This document shows positions 42,355 to 50,576 of a stretch of DNA of 64,000 nucleotides, piece by piece. The notes under the pieces were generated by a model that had not been told where the DNA came from, ran no database searches, and saw only the letters and a list, made by a program, of their open reading frames with translations. Each line of letters begins with the position of its first letter. Within the stretch, counting starts at the first letter, position 1. The stretch is from Chitinimonas sp036961565 (GTDB lineage: Bacteria; Pseudomonadota; Gammaproteobacteria; Burkholderiales; Chitinimonadaceae). The stretch is taken from positions 1-64,000 of the forward strand of contig NZ_JBAMDD010000006.1 of NCBI RefSeq assembly GCF_036961565.1. Reading direction: 5' to 3'. A program made the translations under genes and the position numbers.

Positions 42355-43284
42355 TCACAGACCCGCGTTCTTGAGCCGGTTAGCCTGCTGCCGGTACAGC
42401 GTGACCGGGTTGGTCTCGAACAGATGGACGATGCCGAAGAAATGGTTGATCTCGTCTACATGGTTCATCTTGTAGTTGTCGCGCAGCACCTGGCCCAGGC
42501 GGCTGGAACAAGTGCCCACCAGGCCATCGTTGGGGCTGCCATAGGCCAGCCCGGTCAAGGCTAGCGCGCCATCGGACACATCAAAGATATTGGTCACCGT
42601 GCTGGCGCCGCTCCAGGAGTAGTAGCGCACACCATTGACCACATAGGCACCTTCACCACAGGCGGTAGTGGGCACACCAGCCGGGAAGCGCGCATTGAAG
42701 TCGGCGGTCTTGGCCGTGGTCAGCGATTCCATGGCGGCGATCGGGTCCTGCGGCAGGTGGCTGCCACCCGATACCACCGAGATCAGGCCAGCCAGGCCCT
42801 TGGCGGCGGAAGCCGCCAGGCTCTCCGACACCGAGCCCGGTGGGACGGCACCCCGCACGATATCGGCAATGCGCGAACCCTTGTTGACACCACCGACCGA
42901 CGTCACCGATGCCACCAGCTGCGGCGCCACGCCAGCCACATAGCGTATGGTCGGGCCGCCGTGGCTATGGCCTATCAGATTCACCTTGCGGGCACCGGTA
43001 ATCGCCAGCACCTGCTTGACCTGGCTGAGCAACTGCTCGCCACGCTTCTCGGTGCTGTTGGTGGCCGATACCTGGGCCACGAACACCTTGGCACCGTCCT
43101 TTTGCAGCTCGGCCGGGATGCGGTAGAAGTAATCCACCCCCAGCGCCTGGTCAAAACCGAACAGGCCATGCACCAGCATGATGGGGTATTGCGTCTGGGT
43201 ATAGCCGCTGGAAGCGGCCAGGGCGGGGGTAGCCGGGGCGGCAAGCAGCCCCAGCGCCACCAGCCATGCAGCGTAGCGTGTCAT
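42355..43284 (-). CDS. lipA: Secreted triacylglycerol lipase (family I.1/I.2)
   Basis: Alpha/beta-hydrolase that hydrolyses long-chain triglycerides, exported by Sec and folded by LifO. The 309-residue precursor has a signal peptide (about 1-23), the oxyanion loop 'LVHGLFG' (about 37-43), nucleophile S107 in 'GHSHGG', D253 in 'PNDGLVG' and H275 in 'NHVDEIN'. Cys209 and Cys259 are placed as the single disulfide of Pseudomonas LipA. The conserved 'DNYKMNHVDE' calcium region is present. GGAG precedes the ATG by 9 bases. It is first in lipA-lifO. Secretion across the outer membrane would need a type II system, not in the window. Confidence 0.94.
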   Translation of the reverse strand: MTRYAAWLVALGLLAAPATPALAASSGYTQTQYPIMLVHGLFGFDQALGVDYFYRIPAELQKDGAKVFVAQVSATNSTEKRGEQLLSQVKQVLAITGARKVNLIGHSHGGPTIRYVAGVAPQLVASVTSVGGVNKGSRIADIVRGAVPPGSVSESLAASAAKGLAGLISVVSGGSHLPQDPIAAMESLTTAKTADFNARFPAGVPTTACGEGAYVVNGVRYYSWSGASTVTNIFDVSDGALALTGLAYGSPNDGLVGTCSSRLGQVLRDNYKMNHVDEINHFFGIVHLFETNPVTLYRQQANRLKNAGL

Positions 43285-43456
43285 CGATGTTGTCTCCGTA
43301 TGTTGTTGATCCGCCTATTTGTTTTGGCGGTAGGGACAACTTAGCCAAGCGCAGAATGAAAATCTAGAGCAATCGCTCGATAGGTGGAAATACGTGGCAA
43401 AAATGTACCATCATGTAAGTTCCTAACCATTGCTGGCCGCGCCCGGGGCAAACACC

Positions 43457-44251
43457 ATGAAACGCATCATGCCGTGGTCCGTATGGGGGCTGGTACTGAC
43501 CCTGCTGGCCAGCCCGGTCCAAGCTGCAGCCCCTTGCGATCGATCCATACAGGTGGCCTATTACGACCTGGGCATACTTTACGACCCGGCTACCGCACAG
43601 GGGCTGGACCGCGATGTGGTGGATACCCTGGCCCAGCGCACAGGCTGCCGGTTCATGCCGCGCTTTGAATCACGCGTACGTATCTGGACCATGCTGGCCG
43701 CCGGCACGTTGGACATGAGCGTCTCGGGCATACCCACGCCGGAGCGGCGCCAGTTTGCCGAGTTCGTGCCGTACTTCTGGGTACGCAATGAGCTGGTCAC
43801 CACCCGGCGGCTGGCCCAGATCAAGCCCGAGGAATTCCTCGCCAACTCCGACCTGCGCCTGGGCGTGGTGAAGAGCTACAAGCATGGCGAGGCGTGGGAA
43901 CCGTTTATCGAGCAGCTACGGCAGCGCGGCCGAGTGGATGAGCTGGCCGATACCGGCAGCCTGTTCGATCAGCTGGAAGCCAATCGCATCGCCGCGTTTC
44001 CAGCGCTATCGCTGGTCACCCTGGGTATGGCCAAGCGCTATCCCACCCGCCAGCCCATGGTACGGCTACCCTGGTTTGGCGAGCAGGCCAAGGTCGAACA
44101 CGGGCTGATACTGTCACGCAGCAGGCTGGACCCTGCCATCTATAAGCTATTCCAGCAAACCATCAGCGAGATGCGCAGCGATGGCACGCTCAAGGCTATC
44201 TTCAGCCGCTATATGGGCAATGCGGATGCCGAGGCGATGCTGACGCAGTAG
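43457..44251 (+). CDS. Periplasmic solute-binding protein (family 3)
   Basis: Protein of 264 residues with a signal peptide (about 1-23, 'LTLLASPVQAA') and a type-II periplasmic binding fold. 'YDLGILYDPATAQGLDRDVVDTLAQRTGCRF' and 'GTLDMSVSGIPTPERRQFAEFVPYF' are typical of amino-acid-binding SBP_bac_3 domains. The C-terminal 'MRSDGTLKAIFSRYMG' completes the fold. No permease or ATPase gene is nearby, so it may be an orphan binding protein or a sensor-type protein. The open frame has nine extra codons; the ATG at 43457 directly precedes the basic 'MKRIMPW' signal start. Confidence 0.85.
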   Translation: MKRIMPWSVWGLVLTLLASPVQAAAPCDRSIQVAYYDLGILYDPATAQGLDRDVVDTLAQRTGCRFMPRFESRVRIWTMLAAGTLDMSVSGIPTPERRQFAEFVPYFWVRNELVTTRRLAQIKPEEFLANSDLRLGVVKSYKHGEAWEPFIEQLRQRGRVDELADTGSLFDQLEANRIAAFPALSLVTLGMAKRYPTRQPMVRLPWFGEQAKVEHGLILSRSRLDPAIYKLFQQTISEMRSDGTLKAIFSRYMGNADAEAMLTQ

Positions 44252-44292
44252 CGCCTGTATGAACTCAAGTCGTGGATGGGTGATGACGGGTG

Positions 44293-44415
44293 GAGCAGGC
44301 GCCAGGGGAACCCTGGCGCTAAACGTCAGCGCAGCCTGAACCCGCAGGCTCTACCCTTGATTGAATCCACACCCCCCGCCCGCGCCGCCGCGCGGGAGCC
44401 TCGCTGACGCTCGTT
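44293..44415. repeat. Intergenic repeat, copy 1
   Basis: 123-base unit, differing from copy 2 at five positions. It contains a perfect 9-base hairpin (GCGCCAGGG, loop GAA, CCCTGGCGC; 44299-44319) and a second GC palindrome, CCCGCGC/GCGCGGG, near 44380-44397. It ends with CTCGCTGACGCTCGTT. Confidence 0.9.
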
Positions 44416-44459
44416 GTCGAGCCTATCCTGGGCTGAAGCCATCGATGGAGGTGACACCT

Positions 44460-44582
44460 GAGCAGGCGCCAGGGAGACCCTGGCGCTAAACGTCAGCGCG
44501 GCCTGAACCCGTAGGCTCTCCCCTTGATTGAATCCACACCCCCCGCCCGCGCCGCCGCGCGGGAGCCTCGCTGACGCTCGTT
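44460..44582. repeat. Intergenic repeat, copy 2
   Basis: About 96% identical to copy 1 with a 167-base period. The first hairpin is kept with a changed loop (AGA instead of GAA; 44466-44486), as is the second GC palindrome. The stem bases are unchanged while other positions drift, hinting that the hairpin matters. Confidence 0.9.
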
Positions 44583-44618
44583 ATCGTTCTGAATAAGCTT
44601 CAGCGCCGGTTACAGACT

Positions 44619-44697
44619 CAAGTCATCGCTGCGTGACGGGCGTTGCAAGCACCGGGGCAACCCTGACACTGGACGTCCGGGCGGCCTGATGCCGATA
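44619..44697. repeat. Intergenic repeat, degenerate partial copy 3
   Basis: Resembles the start of copy 1 and its upstream flank: CAAGTC, TGACGGG, a decayed hairpin (ACCGGGGCAACCCTGACAC) and GGCGGCCTGA follow in the same order. The rest of the unit is missing, and the copy runs into the end of the phosphatase gene. Confidence 0.55.
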
Positions 44698-44699
44698 GC

Positions 44700-45497
44700 C
44701 TACAGGTTGTACTTAACCCACTTCATCCACTGGGCAAATAGGCCTGGATTGAGTGCGGCCACGACCGAGCGCTGCCAGACATCGTCGTCCCAGTAGTCGT
44801 CGTGATAGAGGCTAGTCATCTGCCCGCCGGCCTCGGTCAGCATCAGGCAACCGGCGGCGTAATCCCACAGGCGCTGGCCACCATGCACATAGACATCGAG
44901 CCGGCCTGCTGCGATATAGCACCAGTCCAGCGTGGAGGCGCCAAAGTTGCGCTGGCTGCCATAAGGCGGCAGGGTGGCCAGCCGCTGCGGCAGCTTACCG
45001 CTGAGCCATTTGACCTCGACCCCGGCAATGGCCTCGGTCATCAACGGAGTATGCTGTTTCAGCGGCAGGCGCTGGCCGTTCAGGTAGGACCCCTTGCCCA
45101 GCTCCGCCGTGAACATCTCATCGGCCACCGGGTTGTAGATCACCCCCAGTACCGTACGGCCGCCCTGCATCAGGGCCACCGAGATGGCAAAGTAGGGCAG
45201 GCCGTGGAAGAAGTTGGTGGTGCCGTCTATGGGGTCTATCACCCACAGCTGCTCATTGGCCTCCCACAGGGCCTCCTGCTCGGCAGCGCTCATCTCCTCG
45301 CCCAATACCGGGCAGGGGACGATGCGGGGCAGCGTGGCCTCCAGTGCCCTTTGGGTGGCGATATCCGCCTCGGTAAACAGGGTGCCATCATCCTTGCGCG
45401 TGCCCTGGCCCAGGCGCAGAAAGCGCGGCATGACCTCGCTGGCTGCCGCATGGCGCACAGCGGTCATCACCTGGTCGAGCACAGAGTATTCGGGCAT
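44700..45497 (-). CDS. Inositol monophosphatase family protein
   Basis: Mg-dependent phosphatase of 265 residues. Family motifs are 'LGEEMS' (metal-binding Glu, about 65-70), 'DPIDGTTNFFHG' (about 87-98, three metal ligands) and 'WDYAAGCLMLTEAGG' (about 212-226, catalytic Asp). The 'EADIATQRALEATLP' lead-in is also typical. Members hydrolyse inositol phosphates, 3'-phosphoadenosine-5'-phosphate, histidinol phosphate or fructose bisphosphate. This one is not clearly SuhB, so the substrate is open. It stands alone. Confidence 0.88.
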   Translation of the reverse strand: MPEYSVLDQVMTAVRHAAASEVMPRFLRLGQGTRKDDGTLFTEADIATQRALEATLPRIVPCPVLGEEMSAAEQEALWEANEQLWVIDPIDGTTNFFHGLPYFAISVALMQGGRTVLGVIYNPVADEMFTAELGKGSYLNGQRLPLKQHTPLMTEAIAGVEVKWLSGKLPQRLATLPPYGSQRNFGASTLDWCYIAAGRLDVYVHGGQRLWDYAAGCLMLTEAGGQMTSLYHDDYWDDDVWQRSVVAALNPGLFAQWMKWVKYNL

Positions 45498-45592
45498 GGC
45501 TAATCACGGTGGGGTGGACACAGCGGGCTATTCTAACGGACACAGCGGCCGCTGGTGTGGGTGTCTACCCTAATCGTGCGGTGGCTGGCCAA

Positions 45593-46138
45593 TCAGCCTT
45601 GCCGCACTGGGGGATTGGGGCTGGGCCGCTTGCCCAGTTTGCGTTGCAAAGTGCGCCTGTGCATGTTCAGCACCCGGGCGGTGGCGCTGATATTGCCCCC
45701 CTGCTCGGCCAGCACTTTCTGGATATGCTCCCACTCCAGCCTGTCCATGCTCAGCGGCTGTACCTCCACCTCGGCCTCGCTGTCTCCCTGCAGCCTGTCA
45801 AACGCGCCGATGATCTCGTCCACCGTGGCCGGCTTGGCTAGGTAATGCACCGCCCCCAGCTTGATGGCCTCGATGGCGGTGGCAATGCTGGCATAGCCGG
45901 TCAACATCACGATACGGCAGTCGGGTGCCAATGCCAGCAGGGCCGGCACCAGCCGCAGGCCGCTGTCCTCGCCCAGCTTGAGATCCACCAGCGCCTGCCG
46001 GGGTGCCTGCTGCTGCGCCAGCGCCAAGGCCGTGGTTGCATCATGGGCCTGGCGGCAGGCCCAGCCACGCCGGCTGAAGGCTCTGGCCAGTACGCCGGCC
46101 AGGGTTGCATCATCGTCCACGATCAGGATATCGCTCAT
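45593..46138 (-). CDS. regA: RegA/PrrA/RoxR-type response regulator
   Basis: Redox response regulator that binds DNA through a C-terminal Fis-like helix-turn-helix. The 181-residue protein has a receiver domain with 'VDDD' at 8-10, D52 in 'ALVDLKLGED' and Lys in 'LAKPA'. The highly conserved HTH 'HIQKVLAEQGGNISATARVLNMHRRTLQRKL' lies near 137-167. The open frame extends 20 codons into regB; the ATG at 46138 forms an ATGA overlap with the regB stop and matches the family start. In relatives RegA controls respiration and carbon and nitrogen assimilation genes under low oxygen. Confidence 0.9.
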   Translation of the reverse strand: MSDILIVDDDATLAGVLARAFSRRGWACRQAHDATTALALAQQQAPRQALVDLKLGEDSGLRLVPALLALAPDCRIVMLTGYASIATAIEAIKLGAVHYLAKPATVDEIIGAFDRLQGDSEAEVEVQPLSMDRLEWEHIQKVLAEQGGNISATARVLNMHRRTLQRKLGKRPSPNPPVRQG

Positions 46139-47349
46139 CGCTCCTCCTGCGGAAATACCACCCGTACACAGGTGCCCCCTTGCGGCCTGGCCAACCACTC
46201 CAGCCTGGCTCCCACCCGCTCCAGTGCCGAGATGGCCAACGCCAGACCCATGCCCAGTCCGGCAACCGTATCGCCGGCCGGCTTGCCGTCAAAACCTGGC
46301 CCGGCATCGGCAATGTCCAGCTGCACGCCATGGGCCGACCAGTCCAGCATCACGCCCTGCCAGTCCGGGCTGGCATCGGCGGCATTGTCCAGCAGGTTGA
46401 GCAGCGCCTGCCTCAGGGCGAAATCCAGCACCAGCCTGGGTGGCTCGCCTATCCCCAGCAACTGGTAGTCCAGCCTGGCCTGCGGCCTGACCACCTGCCA
46501 GTCGTCCAGCAACATCGCCACAGCGCTATCAACCGGCTGGGGCGCACTGGCATCGGCCTGCGCCCGCAGCCGCTGCAGCTCGCTGCGGCAGGCCTGCAGC
46601 TGGCGCTGCATCAGGCGCAGATCATCGGCCAGTTGCCCCTGGCCGGCATGTTCTGCCAGCAATTCATCGGTCAGCACCGTCAGGGTGGCCAGCGGCGTGC
46701 CCAATCTGTGCGCGGCGCCAGCGGCCTGTATGGCCAGGCCCAGCACCTGCTGCTGGCGCAGGGCCGCCTCGCGGGCTTCGGCCAGTGCTTGTTCGTAGGT
46801 ACGCAGCTGCTGCCCTATGCGGGCCACCAGCCCGGCCACAATCAGGGCTGCGGCCACAAAGGCCACCCACATGCCGGTGGTGTGCAGGAAGAATGCCTGC
46901 GCCAGATCGGATTCATTCAAGGGCAAGGGTTGGTACCACAGCAGCAGCAGGCTGTAGCAGGCTATGGTCAGCGCGGTCAGCGGCCATACCAGCCGGCCTG
47001 GCAGGCTGGCGGCGGCAATGGTGAGCGGCAGCAGAAACCAGGCGGTAAAGGGGTTGGTGGCACCACCCAGAAAGAACAGCCACAGACTGTGGCCACAGAT
47101 ATCCATGGCCAGTTGCCGGCCTATCTCGCCCTCGCTGACCGCCACGCCACCCTGTGCCAAGCGCAGGCGCCACAGGCTGAAGCCGTTGTAGGCCAGCAGC
47201 AGCAGGCAGATAAAACCCAGCGACAGCAAGGGCAGCTGCCAGCGGAACAGCAGCACAGCCAGCAGCATGGCGCTGGCGTAGGCGCAAAGGGTCAGGCCTC
47301 GCAGCAGGACAATGCGGCGCAGGATGGCTAGCAGAGCGGTATGGGGCAT
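46135..47349 (-). CDS. regB: RegB/PrrB/RoxS-type redox sensor histidine kinase
   Basis: Membrane sensor kinase of 404 residues with about six transmembrane helices (10-180). The quinone-site motif 'GGATNPF' (95-101) matches the RegB GGXXNPF heptapeptide. The H-box 'AAGAAHRLGTPLATL' holds H214, and C254 in 'QACRSELQR' lies exactly 40 residues after it, the same spacing as H225/C265 in Rhodobacter RegB. The ATPase domain has the N-box 'LLNLLDNAADA' and 'GLGMGLALA'. It is co-translated with regA (ATGA). All sensing residues of the family are therefore present. Confidence 0.92.
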   Translation of the reverse strand: MPHTALLAILRRIVLLRGLTLCAYASAMLLAVLLFRWQLPLLSLGFICLLLLAYNGFSLWRLRLAQGGVAVSEGEIGRQLAMDICGHSLWLFFLGGATNPFTAWFLLPLTIAAASLPGRLVWPLTALTIACYSLLLLWYQPLPLNESDLAQAFFLHTTGMWVAFVAAALIVAGLVARIGQQLRTYEQALAEAREAALRQQQVLGLAIQAAGAAHRLGTPLATLTVLTDELLAEHAGQGQLADDLRLMQRQLQACRSELQRLRAQADASAPQPVDSAVAMLLDDWQVVRPQARLDYQLLGIGEPPRLVLDFALRQALLNLLDNAADASPDWQGVMLDWSAHGVQLDIADAGPGFDGKPAGDTVAGLGMGLALAISALERVGARLEWLARPQGGTCVRVVFPQEER

Positions 47350-47406
47350 GGCGGGATTCTAAAGCGTACAGCCCCAGCCCTTGCAGGCTGCGGCAAAACG
47401 CCGCAG

Positions 47407-48108
47407 CTACCAAGCAAAGTAGCGGGCGCCCTCGCGCTTGAGCCAATCGCGCTTGTGCTTCCAATCCGGGCAGGCGGTCGCCACCAGCGCCCAGAAGCGG
47501 GGAGAGTGGTTCAGCTCCACCAAGTGGCACAGCTCATGTATCACCACATAGTCGATCACCGGCAAGGGCGCCTGCATCAGGCGCCAGTTCAGCCTGATGG
47601 CGCCCTGCGAGGTACAACTCCCCCAGCGGGTGCCGGCGCTGGACAGCTTGAACTCGCCATAACGCAGTCCCAAGCGCGCCGCCCAGCTATCCAGCCGCTC
47701 GGCCAGGAATACCCGCGCCTCGCGCCGCATCAGTTTCTGCAGCGCCAGCGGGATGTCGGCCGTGGTCTCGGCCACCAGTTGCAGCGCATCGGCCGTTACG
47801 GTGGCGCGCTTATGCCCCAGGCTCAAGGTGTGCGGCTCGCCCAGCCAGTCCAGCTGGCTGCCGGACTGCAAGGGGGGCGCCGCTGGCCGCTCGGCCAGTG
47901 CATCGAGCTTGCCCAGTATCCAACTGGCCTTCTGGCGCAGGATGGCATCCAGCTCATGCAGGGGAAAGCGCTGCGGCAGGATGACCCGCAAGCCCTCCTG
48001 CCTGATCTGCAGGCCCACACTGCGGCGGGTGGAGCGCTCCAGCCATACCGGCACCTCCCGCCCCTGCAGGGCGTAGATATGGCGGGTTTCAGGCAGCGAT
48101 CGTGCCAT
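47407..48108 (-). CDS. YgjP-type zinc metallopeptidase (M48-like, DUF45)
   Basis: Predicted zinc metallopeptidase of 233 residues. The C-terminal half carries 'WGSCTSQGAIRLNWRLMQAPLPVIDYVVIHELCHLVELNHSPRFW', in which HELCH plus a later His is the zinc site. The N-terminal 'STRRSVGLQIRQEGLRVILPQ' is typical of YgjP/DUF45 proteins. The open frame runs 96 codons into plsC; the ATG at 48108 is chosen because AGGA precedes it by 5 bases and family members start near 'VPVWLERSTRR'. It overlaps the plsC end by 20 bases and is co-transcribed. Function in the cell is unknown. Confidence 0.85.
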   Translation of the reverse strand: MARSLPETRHIYALQGREVPVWLERSTRRSVGLQIRQEGLRVILPQRFPLHELDAILRQKASWILGKLDALAERPAAPPLQSGSQLDWLGEPHTLSLGHKRATVTADALQLVAETTADIPLALQKLMRREARVFLAERLDSWAARLGLRYGEFKLSSAGTRWGSCTSQGAIRLNWRLMQAPLPVIDYVVIHELCHLVELNHSPRFWALVATACPDWKHKRDWLKREGARYFAW

Positions 48109-48856
48109 GGACATCCTGCGGCTGCTTGTTGGCCGGCCAGCAGGGGCCCACGCCGCTGATGCGCACCATCTCGGTCTCAATCCAGCTCTCCACTTCACGC
48201 CTGACCTGGTCGGCGCTTTTGCCCACGGTGGGAATGGGCGGGCCGATGGACACGGTGGTCTCGCCCGGATATTTGAGAAAGCTGTTGCGCGGCCAGAACT
48301 CACCGGAATTGACGGCCACCGGCACCACCGGCGCACCCAGGGCACAGGCCAGGCGGGCGCCGCCCTGCTTGTAGCGCCCCCGCTTGCCGGCGGCAATGCG
48401 GCTGCCCTCGGGGAAGATGACTATCCAGGCGCCGTCCTTGAGCCGCTGGGTACCCTGCTCGATCAACTGGCGGCTGGCCACGCCGCTATTGGCGCGGTCT
48501 ATGGCGATGGGCCGCAAGCTCCACAGGCCCCAGCCAAAAAACGGTATCCACAGCAGTTCACGCTTGACCACCCAGGCGGTCAGGGGCACCAGGCGCTGCA
48601 AAAACATGGTCTCGAAGGCCGACTGATGCTTGCTCATCACCACCGCCGCTTCGCGCGGCAGGTTCTCGCGGCCTATCACCCGGCCACGCAGGCCACAGGT
48701 CAGCTCCAGCCACTTCACGGCAAACCAGCACCAATAGCTGATGACGCCGTAGCGCACCTTGTAGGGCAGGGGCAGGGCCAGCATGCAGCCTATGGCACAG
48801 AGCACGGTGTTCAGCGCCCAGCCCGTCATGTACAGCGAAGAACGCAACCACACCAT
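48089..48856 (-). CDS. plsC: 1-acyl-sn-glycerol-3-phosphate acyltransferase
   Basis: Adds the second acyl chain to lysophosphatidic acid in phospholipid synthesis. The 255-residue protein has an N-terminal membrane region. Acyltransferase block I reads 'SKHQSAFET' (H-x4-E rather than the common H-x4-D, as in related betaproteobacterial enzymes), with block III 'FPEGSRIAAG' and block IV 'VPVAVNSG'. The ATG overlaps the gmhB stop by one base (TGATG), so translation is coupled. The gmhB-plsC-ygjP order recurs in betaproteobacteria. Confidence 0.9.
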   Translation of the reverse strand: MVWLRSSLYMTGWALNTVLCAIGCMLALPLPYKVRYGVISYWCWFAVKWLELTCGLRGRVIGRENLPREAAVVMSKHQSAFETMFLQRLVPLTAWVVKRELLWIPFFGWGLWSLRPIAIDRANSGVASRQLIEQGTQRLKDGAWIVIFPEGSRIAAGKRGRYKQGGARLACALGAPVVPVAVNSGEFWPRNSFLKYPGETTVSIGPPIPTVGKSADQVRREVESWIETEMVRISGVGPCWPANKQPQDVHGTIAA

Positions 48857-49401
48857 CAGTCTTCTTCCTTGCCTATCAGGTAGAGCGCCGCATCCATCAG
48901 GTCGTAGCAGACACGGGTATGTTCGGGCAGGCCGCCCGCAGCCAGGGTACGCTCACCCTTGCCGGTACGCACCAGTATGGGTTCGGCGCCAACCGCTTCG
49001 GCCGCTTCCAGGTCACGCAGGCTGTCGCCTATCACCGGGGTATCTTCCAGCCGCACATCAAAGCGCTGGGCAATATCACGGTACATGCCCGGCTTGGGCT
49101 TGCGGCATTCGCATTGCATGTCGGCCGTGTGGGGGCAGAAGAAGATGGCATCGACCCGCCCACCCACGCTGGCCAGCAGGCGGTGCAGCTTGCCATGCAT
49201 GGCATTGAGCTCAGCCGCGCCAAAAAAACCCCGGCCTATGCCACTCTGGTTGGAGGCGATCACCACCCGCCAGCCAGCATGGTTCAGCAGGGCGATGGCT
49301 TCCAGGCTGCCATCAATGGGCACCCACTCCGCTGCCGACTTCACGAAATCATCGCGGTCATGGTTGATTACGCCATCCCGGTCCAGTATCACCAGCTTCA
49401 T
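48856..49401 (-). CDS. gmhB: D-glycero-beta-D-manno-heptose 1,7-bisphosphate 7-phosphatase
   Basis: HAD phosphatase in the ADP-heptose pathway for LPS inner core. The 181-residue protein has the nucleophile motif 'LDRDGVIN' (residues 6-13, D7 and D9), motif II 'IASNQSG', the Cys/His zinc cluster 'CPHTADMQCECRKP' (about 90-103) and motif IV 'IGDSLRDLEAA'. It is first of gmhB-plsC-ygjP. Confidence 0.93.
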   Translation of the reverse strand: MKLVILDRDGVINHDRDDFVKSAAEWVPIDGSLEAIALLNHAGWRVVIASNQSGIGRGFFGAAELNAMHGKLHRLLASVGGRVDAIFFCPHTADMQCECRKPKPGMYRDIAQRFDVRLEDTPVIGDSLRDLEAAEAVGAEPILVRTGKGERTLAAGGLPEHTRVCYDLMDAALYLIGKEED

Positions 49402-49483
49402 GGTATCAGCACGCTTTCGTTCCAGATGACGACTAGCCTATCGTTCAGCCCCGGGGTGTGTCCCGCACTATACGCCCAAGTGT

Positions 49484-50569
49484 TTATTTTCCCGGGCTCA
49501 GGCTCGGCTTCCCGGCCAGTCCGCCCCGTTTCAACCAGCCCTGCCAGGGCTGGTTCTTGAAGCGTTGGGCCGGCTTTTCGACCAGGTTCCAGGACAAGCA
49601 GGCCAGCACCAGCGTGCCTATCAGCGGCAGCCAGACCAGATTGGCCACGCTCAGCCCGCCCTGTGGCGCCAGCCACCAGGCCGCCAGCTGCTGCATGGGG
49701 AAGGCATACAGGTAGACACCGTAGGAGTAGTCCTGCCGGTCAAACCAGCCCGGTAGCGGCACCGGCGCGCAATAGGCCAGCCACAGCACGCCATAGGTCA
49801 GGGCGAAGTAGTAGCACACCATGGGCAGCACCTGGCGGAACACCAGATAGAACACCAGCAGGGTCAGCAAGGCCAGCAGGCCCTTCATGCGTATCTGCTC
49901 GGCATTGACCTGGAAAAACGCGCCCAGCAAAAAGGACAGCAGCAAGCCCGGCAGCTGCGCATCTGCGCTGGGGTTGCCCGCAGCAAACAGGACGATAACG
50001 GCCGCAAATCCCAGATTGAAGGCGACCCGGTTGCCCAGCACGCCCAGCCAGCCCAGGCTGGCGCAGGCTAGGTAGAAGGTACATTCATACGGCAGCGTCC
50101 AGAGCGAGCCATTGATTGCACGGGGCGCCGGGTTGCCCGCGAAGGCATCATGCAGGCTGTATTGCACGCCCCCTAGCAAGGAGGCGTTGTGGCCGACAAA
50201 GCGGGCAAAATCGATGGAGGCAAAGTAGGCGCTGGCGTCCAGGCCCGAGCTGATGAAGGCAAGGGCTGGCGCCACCACGGCGGCCACCACCAGGCCGGGG
50301 AAGAGACGCAGCCCCCGCCGCCAGAGAAAGCCACCCAGCTTGGGGTTGCGCAGATAACTGCCACAGACCAGAAAGCCACTGACCGCAAAAAACACGTTCA
50401 CGGCAACGGTGCCGAACGACAGACCCACGGTGACCGACAGGTATTCCGCCGGATTTCCCGACAGCGGCCAGGCATGCGACAACAGCACCAGCATGGCCGC
50501 CAGCAGCCGCAGCAGGCCAAAGTTATTGGCCACGCCAGCGCGTTCGTAATCGCGCAAGGTATCCCTCAT
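49484..50569 (-). CDS. Acyltransferase family 3 (OafA/YrhL-like) membrane protein
   Basis: Integral membrane acyltransferase of 361 residues with about ten helices. Conserved elements are 'LLRLLAAMLVLLSHAWP' (about 17-33, with the catalytic-type His and an Arg before it) and 'FFAVSGFLVCGSYLR'. Such enzymes O-acetylate LPS O-antigen, peptidoglycan, exopolysaccharide or small molecules, and the target is unknown. The open frame has 12 extra codons overlapping the glyS end. The ATG at 50569 has AAAGG just upstream and is 7 bases after the glyS stop, so it may be translated from the glyS message. Confidence 0.85.
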   Translation of the reverse strand: MRDTLRDYERAGVANNFGLLRLLAAMLVLLSHAWPLSGNPAEYLSVTVGLSFGTVAVNVFFAVSGFLVCGSYLRNPKLGGFLWRRGLRLFPGLVVAAVVAPALAFISSGLDASAYFASIDFARFVGHNASLLGGVQYSLHDAFAGNPAPRAINGSLWTLPYECTFYLACASLGWLGVLGNRVAFNLGFAAVIVLFAAGNPSADAQLPGLLLSFLLGAFFQVNAEQIRMKGLLALLTLLVFYLVFRQVLPMVCYYFALTYGVLWLAYCAPVPLPGWFDRQDYSYGVYLYAFPMQQLAAWWLAPQGGLSVANLVWLPLIGTLVLACLSWNLVEKPAQRFKNQPWQGWLKRGGLAGKPSLSPGK

Positions 50570-50576
50570 GCTGCCT

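Larger units (their letters stand above)
44252..44699. other. Gene-free region with a repeat cluster
   Basis: No convincing gene lies in these 448 bases. They hold two near-identical 123-base copies, a degenerate third copy and several GC-rich hairpins, described as separate entries. Confidence 0.7.

Noticed and set aside
44252..44699. CRISPR array or tRNA-like cluster
   Set aside because: The repeats are 123 bases with a 167-base period, only two good copies, and no uniform short spacers; they are a repeat family, not CRISPR.
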